From positions 1-57,212 of IMG/VR virus record IMGVR_UViG_3300017706_002546: DNA of 57,212 bases; one strand, given 5' to 3'. A program made the position numbers and the translations under genes. Below, in pieces: positions 45,138-54,438 of the stretch. The DNA is from a virus. The notes under the pieces were generated by a model. It made no database searches. It was not told the origin of the DNA and saw nothing but the letters and a program-made list of their open reading frames with translations. Position 1 is the stretch's first letter; the number at the start of each line of letters is the position of its first letter.

Positions 45138-46658
45138 TTAGATTATTCTAAATTTTGATGCTGCGTCTTTAATAACTGTGTCTGCGTTGTTTCTTCTTAT
45201 TAAAAAATCAAAAGAGTAAGTTCTTCCAGGTGGAAGTGAGTCTGTATAAAAAGTAAAAAACATTCCGTTATTATCAGTTGAAAGTCTAGACGAGTTGTTT
45301 TCTTTATCAAAGTCCATTAAAATTGAACCATCAACTACATCTCTTATTCTAAAGTGCATATTCTGAAATACTTGACTCTTTTTTTCTAGAGGCGTTTTAA
45401 CTGTCACTACATCTCTGTCTCTATCTTCAGCAAAAACTCTTATTTTTACTTTTTGTCCTCTTCTATACTCTTCATTTACATTTAAAACTGTGACAAGTAA
45501 GTTATTTTGATTTTTTGTATTTGAGATACGTCTATTTTCTCTATTTACTTTTAATGAAGAAGACAGATACGTAACTGTTTCTTGCGAATTTGTCCAAACT
45601 TCATTAAAAGTGATAGAACCTGTTATGTTTGCTTGTTCATAGAGGTTGGTATTAAAACTGTCAATCGCAAATGATGCAGAATAAATTCCTGTCATTCTAT
45701 GCCTTCCATTTAAAGCCTGTGATACATTAAAAGTTTTTTTATAACTCCCTGACTCTATCTTTAAAACCATGCAGTTTTCACCTGTTAAAGAAGTTGCAGA
45801 TGAACCTGACAGTATGTTTGCTAAGTCGTCTTGATGGTAATTTTGCAAATACAAAGATGAAGAAACATTGAAAATGATATCTTGATGACTATCGAATAAA
45901 GAATCATCATATCTAACTATCATTTGAGGTCTTTGTGACGCTCGATATGCATTTTTTGAAGAAAATCTCTTTACAAAATAAGATTTTTCGTTTGACTCAA
46001 AAGACCCAGAGAAAGCAATTAAAAAACCATGATCAGGTATTAAATTTGCAGCTGTACCTGAAACGATTGTTGTGACGTCCATAAAAAGATCTTCGTATCC
46101 TGATTCGAAAAATTGCTCTGCACATAGTGACTCGTTGCCTACTGACGAGTCTAGCGTTCCGCTAACTATAATATCGATATTATTAGCTCCAAGACTACCT
46201 GATGCCATTGCGCCAGGACTTTTCCATAGAACAGGAGCGCCATTCTGAATTGATGCTGTAACATAGTTTGTTGCATCTAAGTCAGAAAAACTAACAATAT
46301 CCAAACCTCTACCTTCATCAAAACTCTGTGACAAAGGAAAAAGAATTGCTTTAAAATTATTAGGAGTAGTTTGACCTCCGTATACATCACTTAGTTTAAC
46401 ATATACTTTGAAAGAATCGGCATCTAGATCAATTAACTTGTCTGTGTCCATCTGTCTTATTTCTTGTATTGGAAACTTGATGAGCAGTCTAGAAAATTCT
46501 TTTGGTGTGCTTTCTCCTGATATTATATTCTCATTATACAGCTTGAACAAATCCAAGGTCCCAGAAGAGCCTACATTTGAATCCGTCGCTCTAAACGAGT
46601 TGTTTATTATCTTATTTGTTATATAAGTGTCTTTTGATGCTGTGAGGATTCTTTGCAT
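45138..46658 (-). CDS. Virion structural protein with DNRLRE-like N-terminal region
   Basis: This 506-residue protein opens with TASKDTYITNKIINNSF and then a LLIKFPIQEI strand (about 64-73), resembling the DNRLRE beta domain found on secreted and surface proteins (compare its DTYI ... RFDLS pattern). The rest is beta-rich with many SGS turns. ATG overlaps the gp6 stop, so it is the first gene after the baseplate wedge protein in the operon. The DNRLRE assignment is tentative; a structural role is well supported by context. Confidence 0.82.
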   Translation of the reverse strand: MQRILTASKDTYITNKIINNSFRATDSNVGSSGTLDLFKLYNENIISGESTPKEFSRLLIKFPIQEIRQMDTDKLIDLDADSFKVYVKLSDVYGGQTTPNNFKAILFPLSQSFDEGRGLDIVSFSDLDATNYVTASIQNGAPVLWKSPGAMASGSLGANNIDIIVSGTLDSSVGNESLCAEQFFESGYEDLFMDVTTIVSGTAANLIPDHGFLIAFSGSFESNEKSYFVKRFSSKNAYRASQRPQMIVRYDDSLFDSHQDIIFNVSSSLYLQNYHQDDLANILSGSSATSLTGENCMVLKIESGSYKKTFNVSQALNGRHRMTGIYSASFAIDSFNTNLYEQANITGSITFNEVWTNSQETVTYLSSSLKVNRENRRISNTKNQNNLLVTVLNVNEEYRRGQKVKIRVFAEDRDRDVVTVKTPLEKKSQVFQNMHFRIRDVVDGSILMDFDKENNSSRLSTDNNGMFFTFYTDSLPPGRTYSFDFLIRRNNADTVIKDAASKFRII

Positions 46659-48502
46659 TATACTATTCTCCCGACAATGTCTTCGTTTGGATATTTTAGT
46701 TCAAATATTCCTCCAGGTGGAGGAAAAACTAAACCTCTGTCCATATTTTGTTTAACGTTAAAAGAATAGCCGCTGTAAGAATTACCACTTTGAACTCCTG
46801 TCTTGTTGCTAATTGTAAATTTAATTATGTTAACAACTCCGGGCACATTTAGTATTAGATTTTCTAGTTCGCCTAATATTATTGGCTTATTAATTTGCTG
46901 ATTTCTAATGTTAAAATATTCAGAAATTTTTGAATTTATTGTTGCAATTACAGACTCAGACCTAAAACCTTTTTGAATTGTCACAGAATATTCTGTTCCA
47001 ATATTAATTATTATTGCATCTAAAATGTCAATTGAGTCAGAAACTATTCTAAATTTATTTAAGTATTTTGACAGATTTTGCTTAAGTGTATCGGGTGAAA
47101 CCATCAATTTACCACTCTGACTCCTAGATATTACATGTAACTGGCTGCCTCGTGGATTTCTAGGATTGTCTGTGACAGCTGCTCTATATACTTTACCAAA
47201 ATTTACAGGCATTGAGTGAACTCTTGCTAACAAATCTTCTCTTGTAACAATTCTATTTTGAGCGCTTCTATTAAAGAGGGCAACATTTCTCATCTCTTCT
47301 ACTGTTGACTCGTCTTCTCCTCCTTTTGCTGAACTAGGATTAAAAACTCTTAAAGAAGATCTAACACTGACCTCTTCAGATACGGGTGTACTTGTCATAA
47401 ATGAAAGAATTGCTGTCTTAATTGAATTAATTTGCCCTGAACCTACATTGTGTGACAAACCACCACCGTACCTATAATTTACTGTCAATGTTGTATTGAC
47501 AGGTGATATACCTAAAGTCTGACTTGATAGAAAGCTATTTGGGTCGACAGATATTGTTGTAAAAGATTTTTTATCTCCAAACAATCTAATTGCATGCTCA
47601 CTTGGGTCGGGTATTACATCTTCGTCAAAGGCATTTTCGTCACCTGAACCAAATCTTAGAGTTGTCTTTCCGGTCTGAGTACTCCTAGCAGTCACAAATC
47701 TTTTTGGAGCATGAAAAAGCTCAAGCCTAGATGGTACATCTGCTAAATCGTATTTCGTATTCTCGTAAATTTTAAACACTGTGTCTTGAGATAAAGTGTC
47801 AACTTCATAATATTCGTCTCCGTTTGAGTCAAAGACAGAAATAATTTCGTTCACGTTCTCTTTTGAGAGAGTAATTGTTCTAAAAGGTACTAGCTTGTCT
47901 GGTATTGAGATATTTTCAGTTTCAATTCTACTACTAGAACAAACACCTTTTCTTTTTAAAATAAAGTTAATAGGTATATTCCCGCTAGATCGGCCAATTA
48001 AGACTTCTGCTAGTAACTCATTGTTGTCATCAAGTTTTTTAAAGTCAACATCTTCTAATAATGTAAACTCTATCCCACCAGGTGTTGAGAATACAGAATT
48101 TTTCCTGACGGTAGGTGTTGCAATTGTTTTTGGCTGATATATTCCGTTAATTTGCTCAGCGGGTACTACAACTGATAAATCAACAGTTGCGTAAGCAGGA
48201 GCTGCAGGAGGGACTTCAAACCCCGCTTCTCTAATTAGTCTTTCTAAGTTAGTTTTTTCAATAGCTTTCTCTAAAGAGTTTTCATTAAACTGATGATCTA
48301 AATAATACATTAGGACATCACCTACATATGCATTCATATCAAGTAAAAGACCTCCCAGACTTGAATCTGTAAAGTCAATTATTTCATTACTAAAATGTCT
48401 TAAAGCATAATTTTGTATTTCCTGTCGAAGGCTTTTAAAGTCTTTGTTTGTATAGCTAACTTCCTTAATCTTATTAACTTCTTTGCTTATATTCCTTGCC
48501 AT
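46658..48502 (-). CDS. 6: Baseplate wedge protein (T4 gp6 / baseplate J-like)
   Basis: This 614-residue protein matches gp6-type wedge subunits: YTNKDFKSLRQEIQNY (17-32), DSSLGGLLLDMNAYVGDVLM (46-65), YYLDHQFNENSLEKA (66-80) and LIREAGFEVPPA (89-100) are the classic start of this family, and a later REDLLARVHSMP with a GKVYRAAV segment (about 415-440) is the baseplate-J core. gp6 forms the ring that joins the baseplate wedges and triggers sheath contraction. T4 gp6 is 660 aa. It lies two bases after gp25, as expected. Confidence 0.95.
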   Translation of the reverse strand: MARNISKEVNKIKEVSYTNKDFKSLRQEIQNYALRHFSNEIIDFTDSSLGGLLLDMNAYVGDVLMYYLDHQFNENSLEKAIEKTNLERLIREAGFEVPPAAPAYATVDLSVVVPAEQINGIYQPKTIATPTVRKNSVFSTPGGIEFTLLEDVDFKKLDDNNELLAEVLIGRSSGNIPINFILKRKGVCSSSRIETENISIPDKLVPFRTITLSKENVNEIISVFDSNGDEYYEVDTLSQDTVFKIYENTKYDLADVPSRLELFHAPKRFVTARSTQTGKTTLRFGSGDENAFDEDVIPDPSEHAIRLFGDKKSFTTISVDPNSFLSSQTLGISPVNTTLTVNYRYGGGLSHNVGSGQINSIKTAILSFMTSTPVSEEVSVRSSLRVFNPSSAKGGEDESTVEEMRNVALFNRSAQNRIVTREDLLARVHSMPVNFGKVYRAAVTDNPRNPRGSQLHVISRSQSGKLMVSPDTLKQNLSKYLNKFRIVSDSIDILDAIIINIGTEYSVTIQKGFRSESVIATINSKISEYFNIRNQQINKPIILGELENLILNVPGVVNIIKFTISNKTGVQSGNSYSGYSFNVKQNMDRGLVFPPPGGIFELKYPNEDIVGRIV

Positions 48503-48504
48503 AT

Positions 48505-48993
48505 TTAACCACCTACGTTCAAATTAATTTCGAGCCCGAGTAAAGGACTATTAAATTTAGGAATTGTGTATTGAATTCTGATGCTGACTTTTGCAACACC
48601 AAATCTATTTAAATCTTTTTTTTCATTAACATCTACGATATTGCTGTCAATACTTTGTATTGCTATCGTAGGAATATACTCTTGTGTGGCTTGGATAATT
48701 GACTCAGATATTATTTCTTCAAACTGTGGTGAATTGCTGTACTCATAAACTAATGCAGTTAAATTGGCACCAAAATTAAATCGACCTAACCTTTCACCTT
48801 TGTTTGTCATCATTAAATTTCTAAAATTATCAGATAACTGCCTGATTGGGTTTTTATGAGTTTTAAACTCATTGTTTTCTAAAGCCAAGGGTGTCTTTAT
48901 GCCTATTGGCCTTAAATGAGTCTTTTTTGTCGTAAAACGTCTATCTGACGTTCTAACACCACTACTTTTAAAATTAAACTGAGAGCTTGACAT
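48505..48993 (-). CDS. 25: Baseplate wedge protein (T4 gp25-like)
   Basis: This 162-residue protein is a gp25/GPW-type wedge component that helps start sheath polymerisation and binds gp6. The conserved block NPIRQLSDNFRNLMMTNKGE followed by RLGRFNFG (about 48-75) contains the EPR-like core position of the family, and the end has the usual beta strands (VAKVSIRIQYTIP). Its length is slightly above T4 gp25 (132 aa) because of a basic N-terminal extension. AAGGAAG before the ATG supports the start. Confidence 0.93.
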   Translation of the reverse strand: MSSSQFNFKSSGVRTSDRRFTTKKTHLRPIGIKTPLALENNEFKTHKNPIRQLSDNFRNLMMTNKGERLGRFNFGANLTALVYEYSNSPQFEEIISESIIQATQEYIPTIAIQSIDSNIVDVNEKKDLNRFGVAKVSIRIQYTIPKFNSPLLGLEINLNVGG

Positions 48994-49020
48994 ATTGCTT
49001 CCTTTTTATTACTATATATA

Positions 49021-50520
49021 TCATTCTCCAAAAATTTTAGATGATGCTAATAATTCTACGTTAATTTTTGCTTCGATTAATCCTTCAACGACGCTTGTTG
49101 CGGCGGCAGGATCCCCAGCTATAGACCCGGGCAAGTTTTCTATAATTAAAATTAACCCATCAATAGTATCTTTAAGTTTTGAATGGATTACGTAAGGCTC
49201 GCTTTCGTCAAAACTAGGAGTGACTGACTTTAGATATACTTTGCCTGAGCCTTTAATGTTGATGTTTCCTTCTTCGTCTAAATCAATAAAAGATTGACCA
49301 CTTAAATTACTAACCCTAGTAGATTTTTTACCGATAACTCTTGTGTTCTCATAAGAAAAAAGAGCAGCAGATGCACCTTTCTTTGTCTCTAGATCAAATG
49401 AATTCTCAAAAATCTTATCAATATTGCAATTTGATGACATGTACAACCTGTTTGACACATTCATTATCTCATTTTCATCGTCAGTTATTTCTTTATTGCT
49501 AGCTAAAAAATCGCCGGAAGTAATATCAGCAGTCTTATTAATTTCATAATGTTCATACTTAGGGTTATCACACTTGTTTCTGATTAAATTTAAGCGGTCA
49601 GTCTTTATTTCATCTCCACCAAGCTTATTAGATGCATCCTCAATTAAGTCTGTATACTTTCTATGTACAAATATATCAATCGCAGGAGAAGAAGGTTGGC
49701 GAAAGCTCACTACATCTTTTTCGTCAGTTTTATCAGTCATTCCAGTAGGTTTTGACCTCTCATCGTCACTAATTTCAAACTTTTCTGTTGTTATATGTAT
49801 GCCTGCGTTATTTGACCCTTGAATTAACAAATCGTCGCATTTTTTTAAAACTCTTGGTACAGGCTCTCCTGTGTGCTCTTCTAAAAATGCTTTTGAGTTT
49901 AAAAATATATCTGCATAATTTAAATTTCTAGGTAAATTACTACTTGGTATTTTGTCAAAAGTATGCAAGGCAACTGCATCTTCTACTGATATTGTTATTG
50001 CATTGCCTTGATTTTTAATGCTAGTATACGTATCAACAATATCAACGCTTCTTTCGTGACTTGTATAATTTAAATCTTCTGTTTGAATTACACCCGCCTT
50101 TCTACACATCCAGTGGTAGTACTTTACGCCCTTTAAGTCTTCTTCTATTAACCAAACATACTCCCCTGGTTTAAGAGGTAACGAAAAGTGTGATGGAAAA
50201 AAAGGATAGGCAACGATAGCCTTATCACCATCTGACCCTCTATTGTCATCTACTAATTGGACAATTATTGAGTTCATAGGCATATTATCTAAAAGAGGAT
50301 AGTTTTTAATTATACTTCTGTCTAAACTTAAACCTGAACCTTGTTCACCTTGATTTAGATAGGTATATGGATCAGATATGACTTCTCTAACAATGCCTGA
50401 CAAGAAATTATAATTTACATTTCTTTGAAATTCTGCATCAATTGTTGATGAGACTCTGTTGCCAATTGCTACACTTGCTCTATTTTTTGCAAATCTTGGC
50501 CTATCTCCTTTTTGTGACAT
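49021..50520 (-). CDS. Probable baseplate hub/spike protein with OB-fold (gp5-like)
   Basis: This 499-residue protein probably lies at the centre of the baseplate. Residues about 45-150 (FLSGIVREVISDP, NSIIVQLVDD, LPLKPGEYVWLIEED, YYHWMCRK) have the pattern of the OB-fold seen at the N-terminus of gp5 and VgrG spikes. The end (SFIDLDEEGNINIKGSGKVY, about 410-429) looks like beta-helix or fibre repeats as in spike tips. I see no lysozyme domain. It stands directly before gp25, as spike or hub genes often do. The gp5 assignment is an inference from pattern and context. Confidence 0.7.
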   Translation of the reverse strand: MSQKGDRPRFAKNRASVAIGNRVSSTIDAEFQRNVNYNFLSGIVREVISDPYTYLNQGEQGSGLSLDRSIIKNYPLLDNMPMNSIIVQLVDDNRGSDGDKAIVAYPFFPSHFSLPLKPGEYVWLIEEDLKGVKYYHWMCRKAGVIQTEDLNYTSHERSVDIVDTYTSIKNQGNAITISVEDAVALHTFDKIPSSNLPRNLNYADIFLNSKAFLEEHTGEPVPRVLKKCDDLLIQGSNNAGIHITTEKFEISDDERSKPTGMTDKTDEKDVVSFRQPSSPAIDIFVHRKYTDLIEDASNKLGGDEIKTDRLNLIRNKCDNPKYEHYEINKTADITSGDFLASNKEITDDENEIMNVSNRLYMSSNCNIDKIFENSFDLETKKGASAALFSYENTRVIGKKSTRVSNLSGQSFIDLDEEGNINIKGSGKVYLKSVTPSFDESEPYVIHSKLKDTIDGLILIIENLPGSIAGDPAAATSVVEGLIEAKINVELLASSKIFGE

Positions 50521-50521
50521 C

Positions 50522-50860
50522 CTACCCTTCTATTGAATCAAATATTGAACTAGGGTTTACAATTTCTTCCCTAGCTTGCTCTTTAGCAATTAACTCGGCC
50601 AGCCTAAGTATTTGGTCGTTGCACTTTGACATTCTTTCTAAGTATTTTGTTATTAAGACTCCGTGAGTTGAGTGGTTGCCTGGATGTCCTGGAATTGTCA
50701 ATAAAAGGTCGTTTACTAATATTGATGCACTTTCTCTGTCTTCTAATGCGTTTTGATATGCCTCTCTCCATAAAAGCTTTTTCTTGTCTTCTGTGTTCCC
50801 TAAGGTATCGAGTAGATCAGCAAAATCTTTAATTTTTTCTTCACTTGAATTTTTAGACAC
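50522..50860 (-). CDS. Small helical hypothetical protein
   Basis: This 112-residue protein is acidic and helical, with a short GHPGNHSTHG turn near residue 55-65. No family is recognised. It is four bases after the sigma factor gene and one base before the hub gene. Its place at the head of the baseplate block makes a structural, chaperone or regulatory role equally possible. Confidence 0.8.
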   Translation of the reverse strand: MSKNSSEEKIKDFADLLDTLGNTEDKKKLLWREAYQNALEDRESASILVNDLLLTIPGHPGNHSTHGVLITKYLERMSKCNDQILRLAELIAKEQAREEIVNPSSIFDSIEG

Positions 50861-50864
50861 TACT

Positions 50865-51617
50865 TTAATCTCCCATATTAAATAAGTTTTGAAATGATTC
50901 GTTATTTTTCTTGCTATCTCTATAATATTTTCTAATATTTGACATTGAGACTGATAGTTGCTTTGGATTTAATCCTGAGATTTCCCTTAAGTAAACAAAT
51001 ATTGCACGTTTATTTAAAAACTCTAGTTCATCAACTTTATTAAAAAGTGTAATTATTGCACTGATACACTTTTTTTCATTTTCGTTTCTTGCTTTGCACT
51101 GAATTACTTTTAACATTTCGCTTAAAGATTCTTTATCTTCTTTAAATGACATTAGTGCAGGAGGAGAAGGAACGTAGCCAAATCCTTCTATGCTTCTTTT
51201 ATCTTTAGAACTCATACCTGCAACATTATCAATACTTATATGACGATTACTTATCTTGCGTCTCTTATTACTCTGTATTATTAAGAAGTTTTTAGCACAA
51301 ACGTTAAAGTAAGAAAATGCTTTAGCACCCTTGTCCTTGTCAAATTTTTCTAAAGTCTCGTATAAAAAAGAAACAGCGTCAGATTTTAGAACATGAAAGT
51401 ATTGCGGATCGGATGCGAAATTATGTATATAAATTAAATTTTCTACTAGCTTCACAAAAGATTTTCGAATCTGACTTTCATATATCTTTTCCCTTTTCTT
51501 TTGGCATTCTGTTTCTTGATACTTTACTATTGCATCATGTGTTTCTTGCCCAAAGTATAGTTTTCTATCACTGGTCTTCTTTTTTCTCTTTACTGTTTTC
51601 TTCTTCAATTGATTCAC
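50865..51617 (-). CDS. Late sigma factor (T4 gp55-like)
   Basis: This 250-residue protein resembles the short phage sigma factors that direct host RNA polymerase to late promoters. Residues about 50-125 contain a sigma region 2 pattern: SDAVSFLYETLEKFDKDKG (79-97) and AFSYFNVCAKNFLI (100-113). The N-terminus is strongly basic (KKKTVKRKKKTSDRK) and the C-terminal part is helical (FVYLREISGLNPKQLSVSMS, likely a region-4-like helix). It overlaps the preceding membrane-protein gene by 50 bases. T4 gp55 is 185 aa; the extra length is mostly at both ends. TATAAATA-type boxes in the window fit its presumed activity. Confidence 0.85.
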   Translation of the reverse strand: MNQLKKKTVKRKKKTSDRKLYFGQETHDAIVKYQETECQKKREKIYESQIRKSFVKLVENLIYIHNFASDPQYFHVLKSDAVSFLYETLEKFDKDKGAKAFSYFNVCAKNFLIIQSNKRRKISNRHISIDNVAGMSSKDKRSIEGFGYVPSPPALMSFKEDKESLSEMLKVIQCKARNENEKKCISAIITLFNKVDELEFLNKRAIFVYLREISGLNPKQLSVSMSNIRKYYRDSKKNNESFQNLFNMGD

Positions 51618-51906
51618 TTTTGACCCCGGCTTGATATGTTAACTTATTTGCTATTTTTAGTATGGCAGCATGACATTCTTTTATTTCAGAAATTACCTGT
51701 CTTATTTCAACAGAATCAAAAAAAACCGGTGTTTGTATTATTTCATTCATCTTTTTATATTTTTTATCAAGTATATCAAGTGACTCTTCTAAACTATCTT
51801 CAACTTTGAAAATAATTACAGAAAATTGATATAACTTGAAGCCCAAATATAGATTTGCTAAGAAAGAAATGCAGCACAATACTATAACTATATATAAAAC
51901 TGTCAT
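51568..51906 (-). CDS. One-span membrane protein
   Basis: This 112-residue protein has one N-terminal hydrophobic span (residues 3-30, VLYIVIVLCCISFLANLYLG) without a cleavage site, then a helical cytoplasmic-type tail with a central EIRQVISEIKECHAAILKIA helix and a charged end. It may anchor or recruit something to the inner membrane; no family is recognised. Its 3' end overlaps the sigma gene by 50 bases in a different frame. Confidence 0.8.
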   Translation of the reverse strand: MTVLYIVIVLCCISFLANLYLGFKLYQFSVIIFKVEDSLEESLDILDKKYKKMNEIIQTPVFFDSVEIRQVISEIKECHAAILKIANKLTYQAGVKSESIEEENSKEKKEDQ

Positions 51907-51909
51907 AAT

Positions 51910-53085
51910 TTAAAATATCTCTTGTAAAACTTTATCGTATTTTTGATTAATTGCAGCTGCGTTAAAATTAAGTACAATATCTTTTTTCATTTTTTTTGCC
52001 TTGTCTTTAGCATCTTTGTAGTTATTATATACTTTATTTACTTGATCGATAAAACTGCTTTTTATAGGTTCAGCCCACCTTGTATTTTCTACAAAAATCC
52101 TACCGTCTATTTTTGAATGTGGTAATTGTACTAAGTCGTAATCTACAGGGTAAAAGTAGTCTTTCTTTAAAAACTCTAAATGACCTGACCAGTTTGTTGT
52201 AATAACAGGTAAACCAGAAGCTGCTGATTCAATTAGAGGTAGACCGTATCCTTCGCCTCTAGTAGCAATTGCGAATGCTTTAATTTTAGGATGCTGATAC
52301 ATAGCAGCTATTTCTTCGCTATTAAGATGGCCATGAACAAGATGGATCTTAGGAAATTCTCCTTTTCTAATTTGCGGTATAATACTTTTTAAATACTCAG
52401 TTGTCATATTCTTATCAGATGTTGTACTTTTCCCAAAGTTTGTTTTTATGACAACGCCTGAGCCTTTTTTGTCTTTTAATGCTTCACAAGACCAAGCCAG
52501 AGTATTAATTAGATTTTTTCTATCTGTGTTCATATCTTGACTAGTTAACTGAGCAATAATTAATAGATTCCAGTCTGTGTCAATTGACTTAAATCTTTTA
52601 TCATTTAAAGCCTTCCCAATCGCAGATCGATTTGTTATTTTACCGTTAAATGATTCTGGAACGACGTCAATTGGCGTCGTGATTATTCCTGACCTTTTTA
52701 AGACATTCCTTGTAAACTTAGAAGGTACGATAACTCTATCCATTTTATTGCAATTATCTAACCACGCAGGATTACACTTGTCTGTTTCAACTGCTGCTGT
52801 GACCCCTATGTTCTTTTTTGCCAATGTGTTATCCCATTCATCTGGTAATTGAACCTGGAATGATATATCATAGCTGCCCGCCTCAAGAGGTTTTGAACAG
52901 TTCATAATTTTACCTATGAGGCCATTCTCTCTTTTTTGATCAATTATCCAGGACGTACTTCCCCACTGGAGGCACTCCGCTGTTAGTTCTACGTCTTTTC
53001 TGTTATGCAACCAGCTAAATATCTGTCTAGAATGAACGCCGTATCCACTGTTTGTTAAAAGAGGTGCTCTTAATAATACTTTCAT
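51910..53085 (-). CDS. Glycosyltransferase (GT4-like)
   Basis: This 391-residue enzyme has a GT-B fold of glycosyltransferase group 1: an N-terminal APLLTNSGYGVHSRQIF (7-23) acceptor-side motif, and a C-terminal donor-site block TRGEGYGLPLIESAASGLPV (about 268-287) with the E-x7-E pattern and a following NWSGHLEF. I start at the ATG at 53085 (AAGGAAC five bases upstream), ten codons inside the longer frame. It overlaps nothing but is nine bases after a second glycosyltransferase, so they probably act in sequence. Substrate unknown: DNA bases, virion proteins or host glycans. Confidence 0.87.
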   Translation of the reverse strand: MKVLLRAPLLTNSGYGVHSRQIFSWLHNRKDVELTAECLQWGSTSWIIDQKRENGLIGKIMNCSKPLEAGSYDISFQVQLPDEWDNTLAKKNIGVTAAVETDKCNPAWLDNCNKMDRVIVPSKFTRNVLKRSGIITTPIDVVPESFNGKITNRSAIGKALNDKRFKSIDTDWNLLIIAQLTSQDMNTDRKNLINTLAWSCEALKDKKGSGVVIKTNFGKSTTSDKNMTTEYLKSIIPQIRKGEFPKIHLVHGHLNSEEIAAMYQHPKIKAFAIATRGEGYGLPLIESAASGLPVITTNWSGHLEFLKKDYFYPVDYDLVQLPHSKIDGRIFVENTRWAEPIKSSFIDQVNKVYNNYKDAKDKAKKMKKDIVLNFNAAAINQKYDKVLQEIF

Positions 53086-53093
53086 AATGTTCC

Positions 53094-54353
53094 TTAAAGT
53101 GTCTTTATTGTCCAAGTTGATTTATTCTTGTTATTTTTAAAATCTTCAATTGTGTCTATCATTGTTTCATGCCACCGCTTGATGGTGTTTTCATACTTAA
53201 ATTCAAAATTAGCATAAGACTTAACTTTTTGACTAAGTAAAGATTTTTCTTTTTTGTCTAAACTAAAGATTTTGTAAATTCCTTCAGAAAAATTTTCAGC
53301 TGATACGTAGTCTTCATAAATGTACGGTACATTTTGGCTTCCAACCATTGTTTTTAGATCGATATTAAGCGCTACTCCATTGTGCGAACCGTCTCTATGA
53401 TCGACAACTTGTCTTGTCAAGCCACCTGTTTTTGGAGCTATAATAGGTGTACCTGTCATCATTGACTCAAGCGTTGACAACCCAAAACCTTCTGCATATG
53501 AAGTATTTATACAAAAGTCTGATATGTTATACAACACGTTCATTTTATCAAACTCTATTCTTTCCCTAGAAAAGAAAACGTTATCTTGAATATTTAGCAA
53601 TTCAGCTACTCTAAAAAGATTCGGGCCTTCATTGTCGGTTGGTTCTGTGTGCATAATAAGTGTTGCATTGCGGTGGCCGTGTTCATTTTCAATTCTGTCT
53701 AAAAACATCTTCCAAGAAGCCAAAAGATCAGAAGGTCTTTTTCTTTTTGCGTTTCTGTTGACCCAAATACCTACAAAATGATCTTTTCGATCTTCGCCTA
53801 ACAAACTCTTTTTAAATTTTATTTTTTCATTATGGTCTATTGGGTAAAATAGATTGTCAGGTAACGAGTGAGGAATAAAGTTTGTCTTTTCTGGGTATGT
53901 ATCCTTTAACATTGTGTATGTCATATGGCTATGACAATTTATCAGGTCAGTAGATTGATAATACACGTCATTGAATTTTGGATACGGGTAGTTATCCCAT
54001 ACATGCCACCAAACGATAGGGCAGATCTGGTGGATTTCATCTTCAATTTCAAAAAGCCAAGTAAAAAATCTTGGATCTGTGAATATAAAAAGTAAATCAG
54101 GTTTTTCAGTTGCCAAGGTAACTCTAATTAGCTCTTTTGTTCCAAACCCATCGATCGGCTTAATTATAAAATCATCATTTACAACAACTGTTCTGTAGTC
54201 TTGATGTTTTAAAGCTGCGCCAAATTGTCGAAAAGACCAGCAACCTTTCTTTATTAGCCCTTCAATTAAGTGCCTTGTTTGTGTCCCAACCCCGCTTGTT
54301 GATAATGCGTGATCAGAGAGAACTAGGACTTTAAATTTTCCGTCTTCTGTCAT
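53094..54353 (-). CDS. Glycosyltransferase (GT4-like)
   Basis: This 419-residue GT-B enzyme starts with KVLVLSDHALSTSGVGTQTR (8-27), the nucleotide-fold Gly loop of group 1 glycosyltransferases, and has a donor-binding block YAEGFGLSTLESMMTGTPII (about 291-310) with the two conserved glutamates. Middle residues include a basic IWVNRNAKRKRP patch (about 197-208) typical of the phosphate-binding site. It is the first of two consecutive glycosyltransferases and differs clearly from the second, so the pair is not a recent duplication. Confidence 0.87.
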   Translation of the reverse strand: MTEDGKFKVLVLSDHALSTSGVGTQTRHLIEGLIKKGCWSFRQFGAALKHQDYRTVVVNDDFIIKPIDGFGTKELIRVTLATEKPDLLFIFTDPRFFTWLFEIEDEIHQICPIVWWHVWDNYPYPKFNDVYYQSTDLINCHSHMTYTMLKDTYPEKTNFIPHSLPDNLFYPIDHNEKIKFKKSLLGEDRKDHFVGIWVNRNAKRKRPSDLLASWKMFLDRIENEHGHRNATLIMHTEPTDNEGPNLFRVAELLNIQDNVFFSRERIEFDKMNVLYNISDFCINTSYAEGFGLSTLESMMTGTPIIAPKTGGLTRQVVDHRDGSHNGVALNIDLKTMVGSQNVPYIYEDYVSAENFSEGIYKIFSLDKKEKSLLSQKVKSYANFEFKYENTIKRWHETMIDTIEDFKNNKNKSTWTIKTL

Positions 54354-54409
54354 TATTCACCTTATAATGTTTAATATTTTAGACATAATGCCTTAATGTT
54401 GTTTATAAT

Positions 54410-54430
54410 TTTATACATTAAAAGTATAAA
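54410..54430. repeat. A+T-rich inverted repeat in an 85-bp gap
   Basis: TTTATAC and GTATAAA form a 7-bp stem with a 7-base loop in the gap between the nuclease and the first glycosyltransferase. It is not followed by a long T run in the leftward direction. It may be a weak terminator, an operator or chance. Nothing else in the gap is convincing. Confidence 0.3.
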
Positions 54431-54438
54431 GTAAAAAA

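Noticed and set aside
52666-52685. Near-perfect 8-bp hairpin with ACGACG and CGTCGT arms in a glycosyltransferase gene
   Set aside because: It is short, with one mismatch (G-T wobble), and inside coding sequence; within chance expectation.
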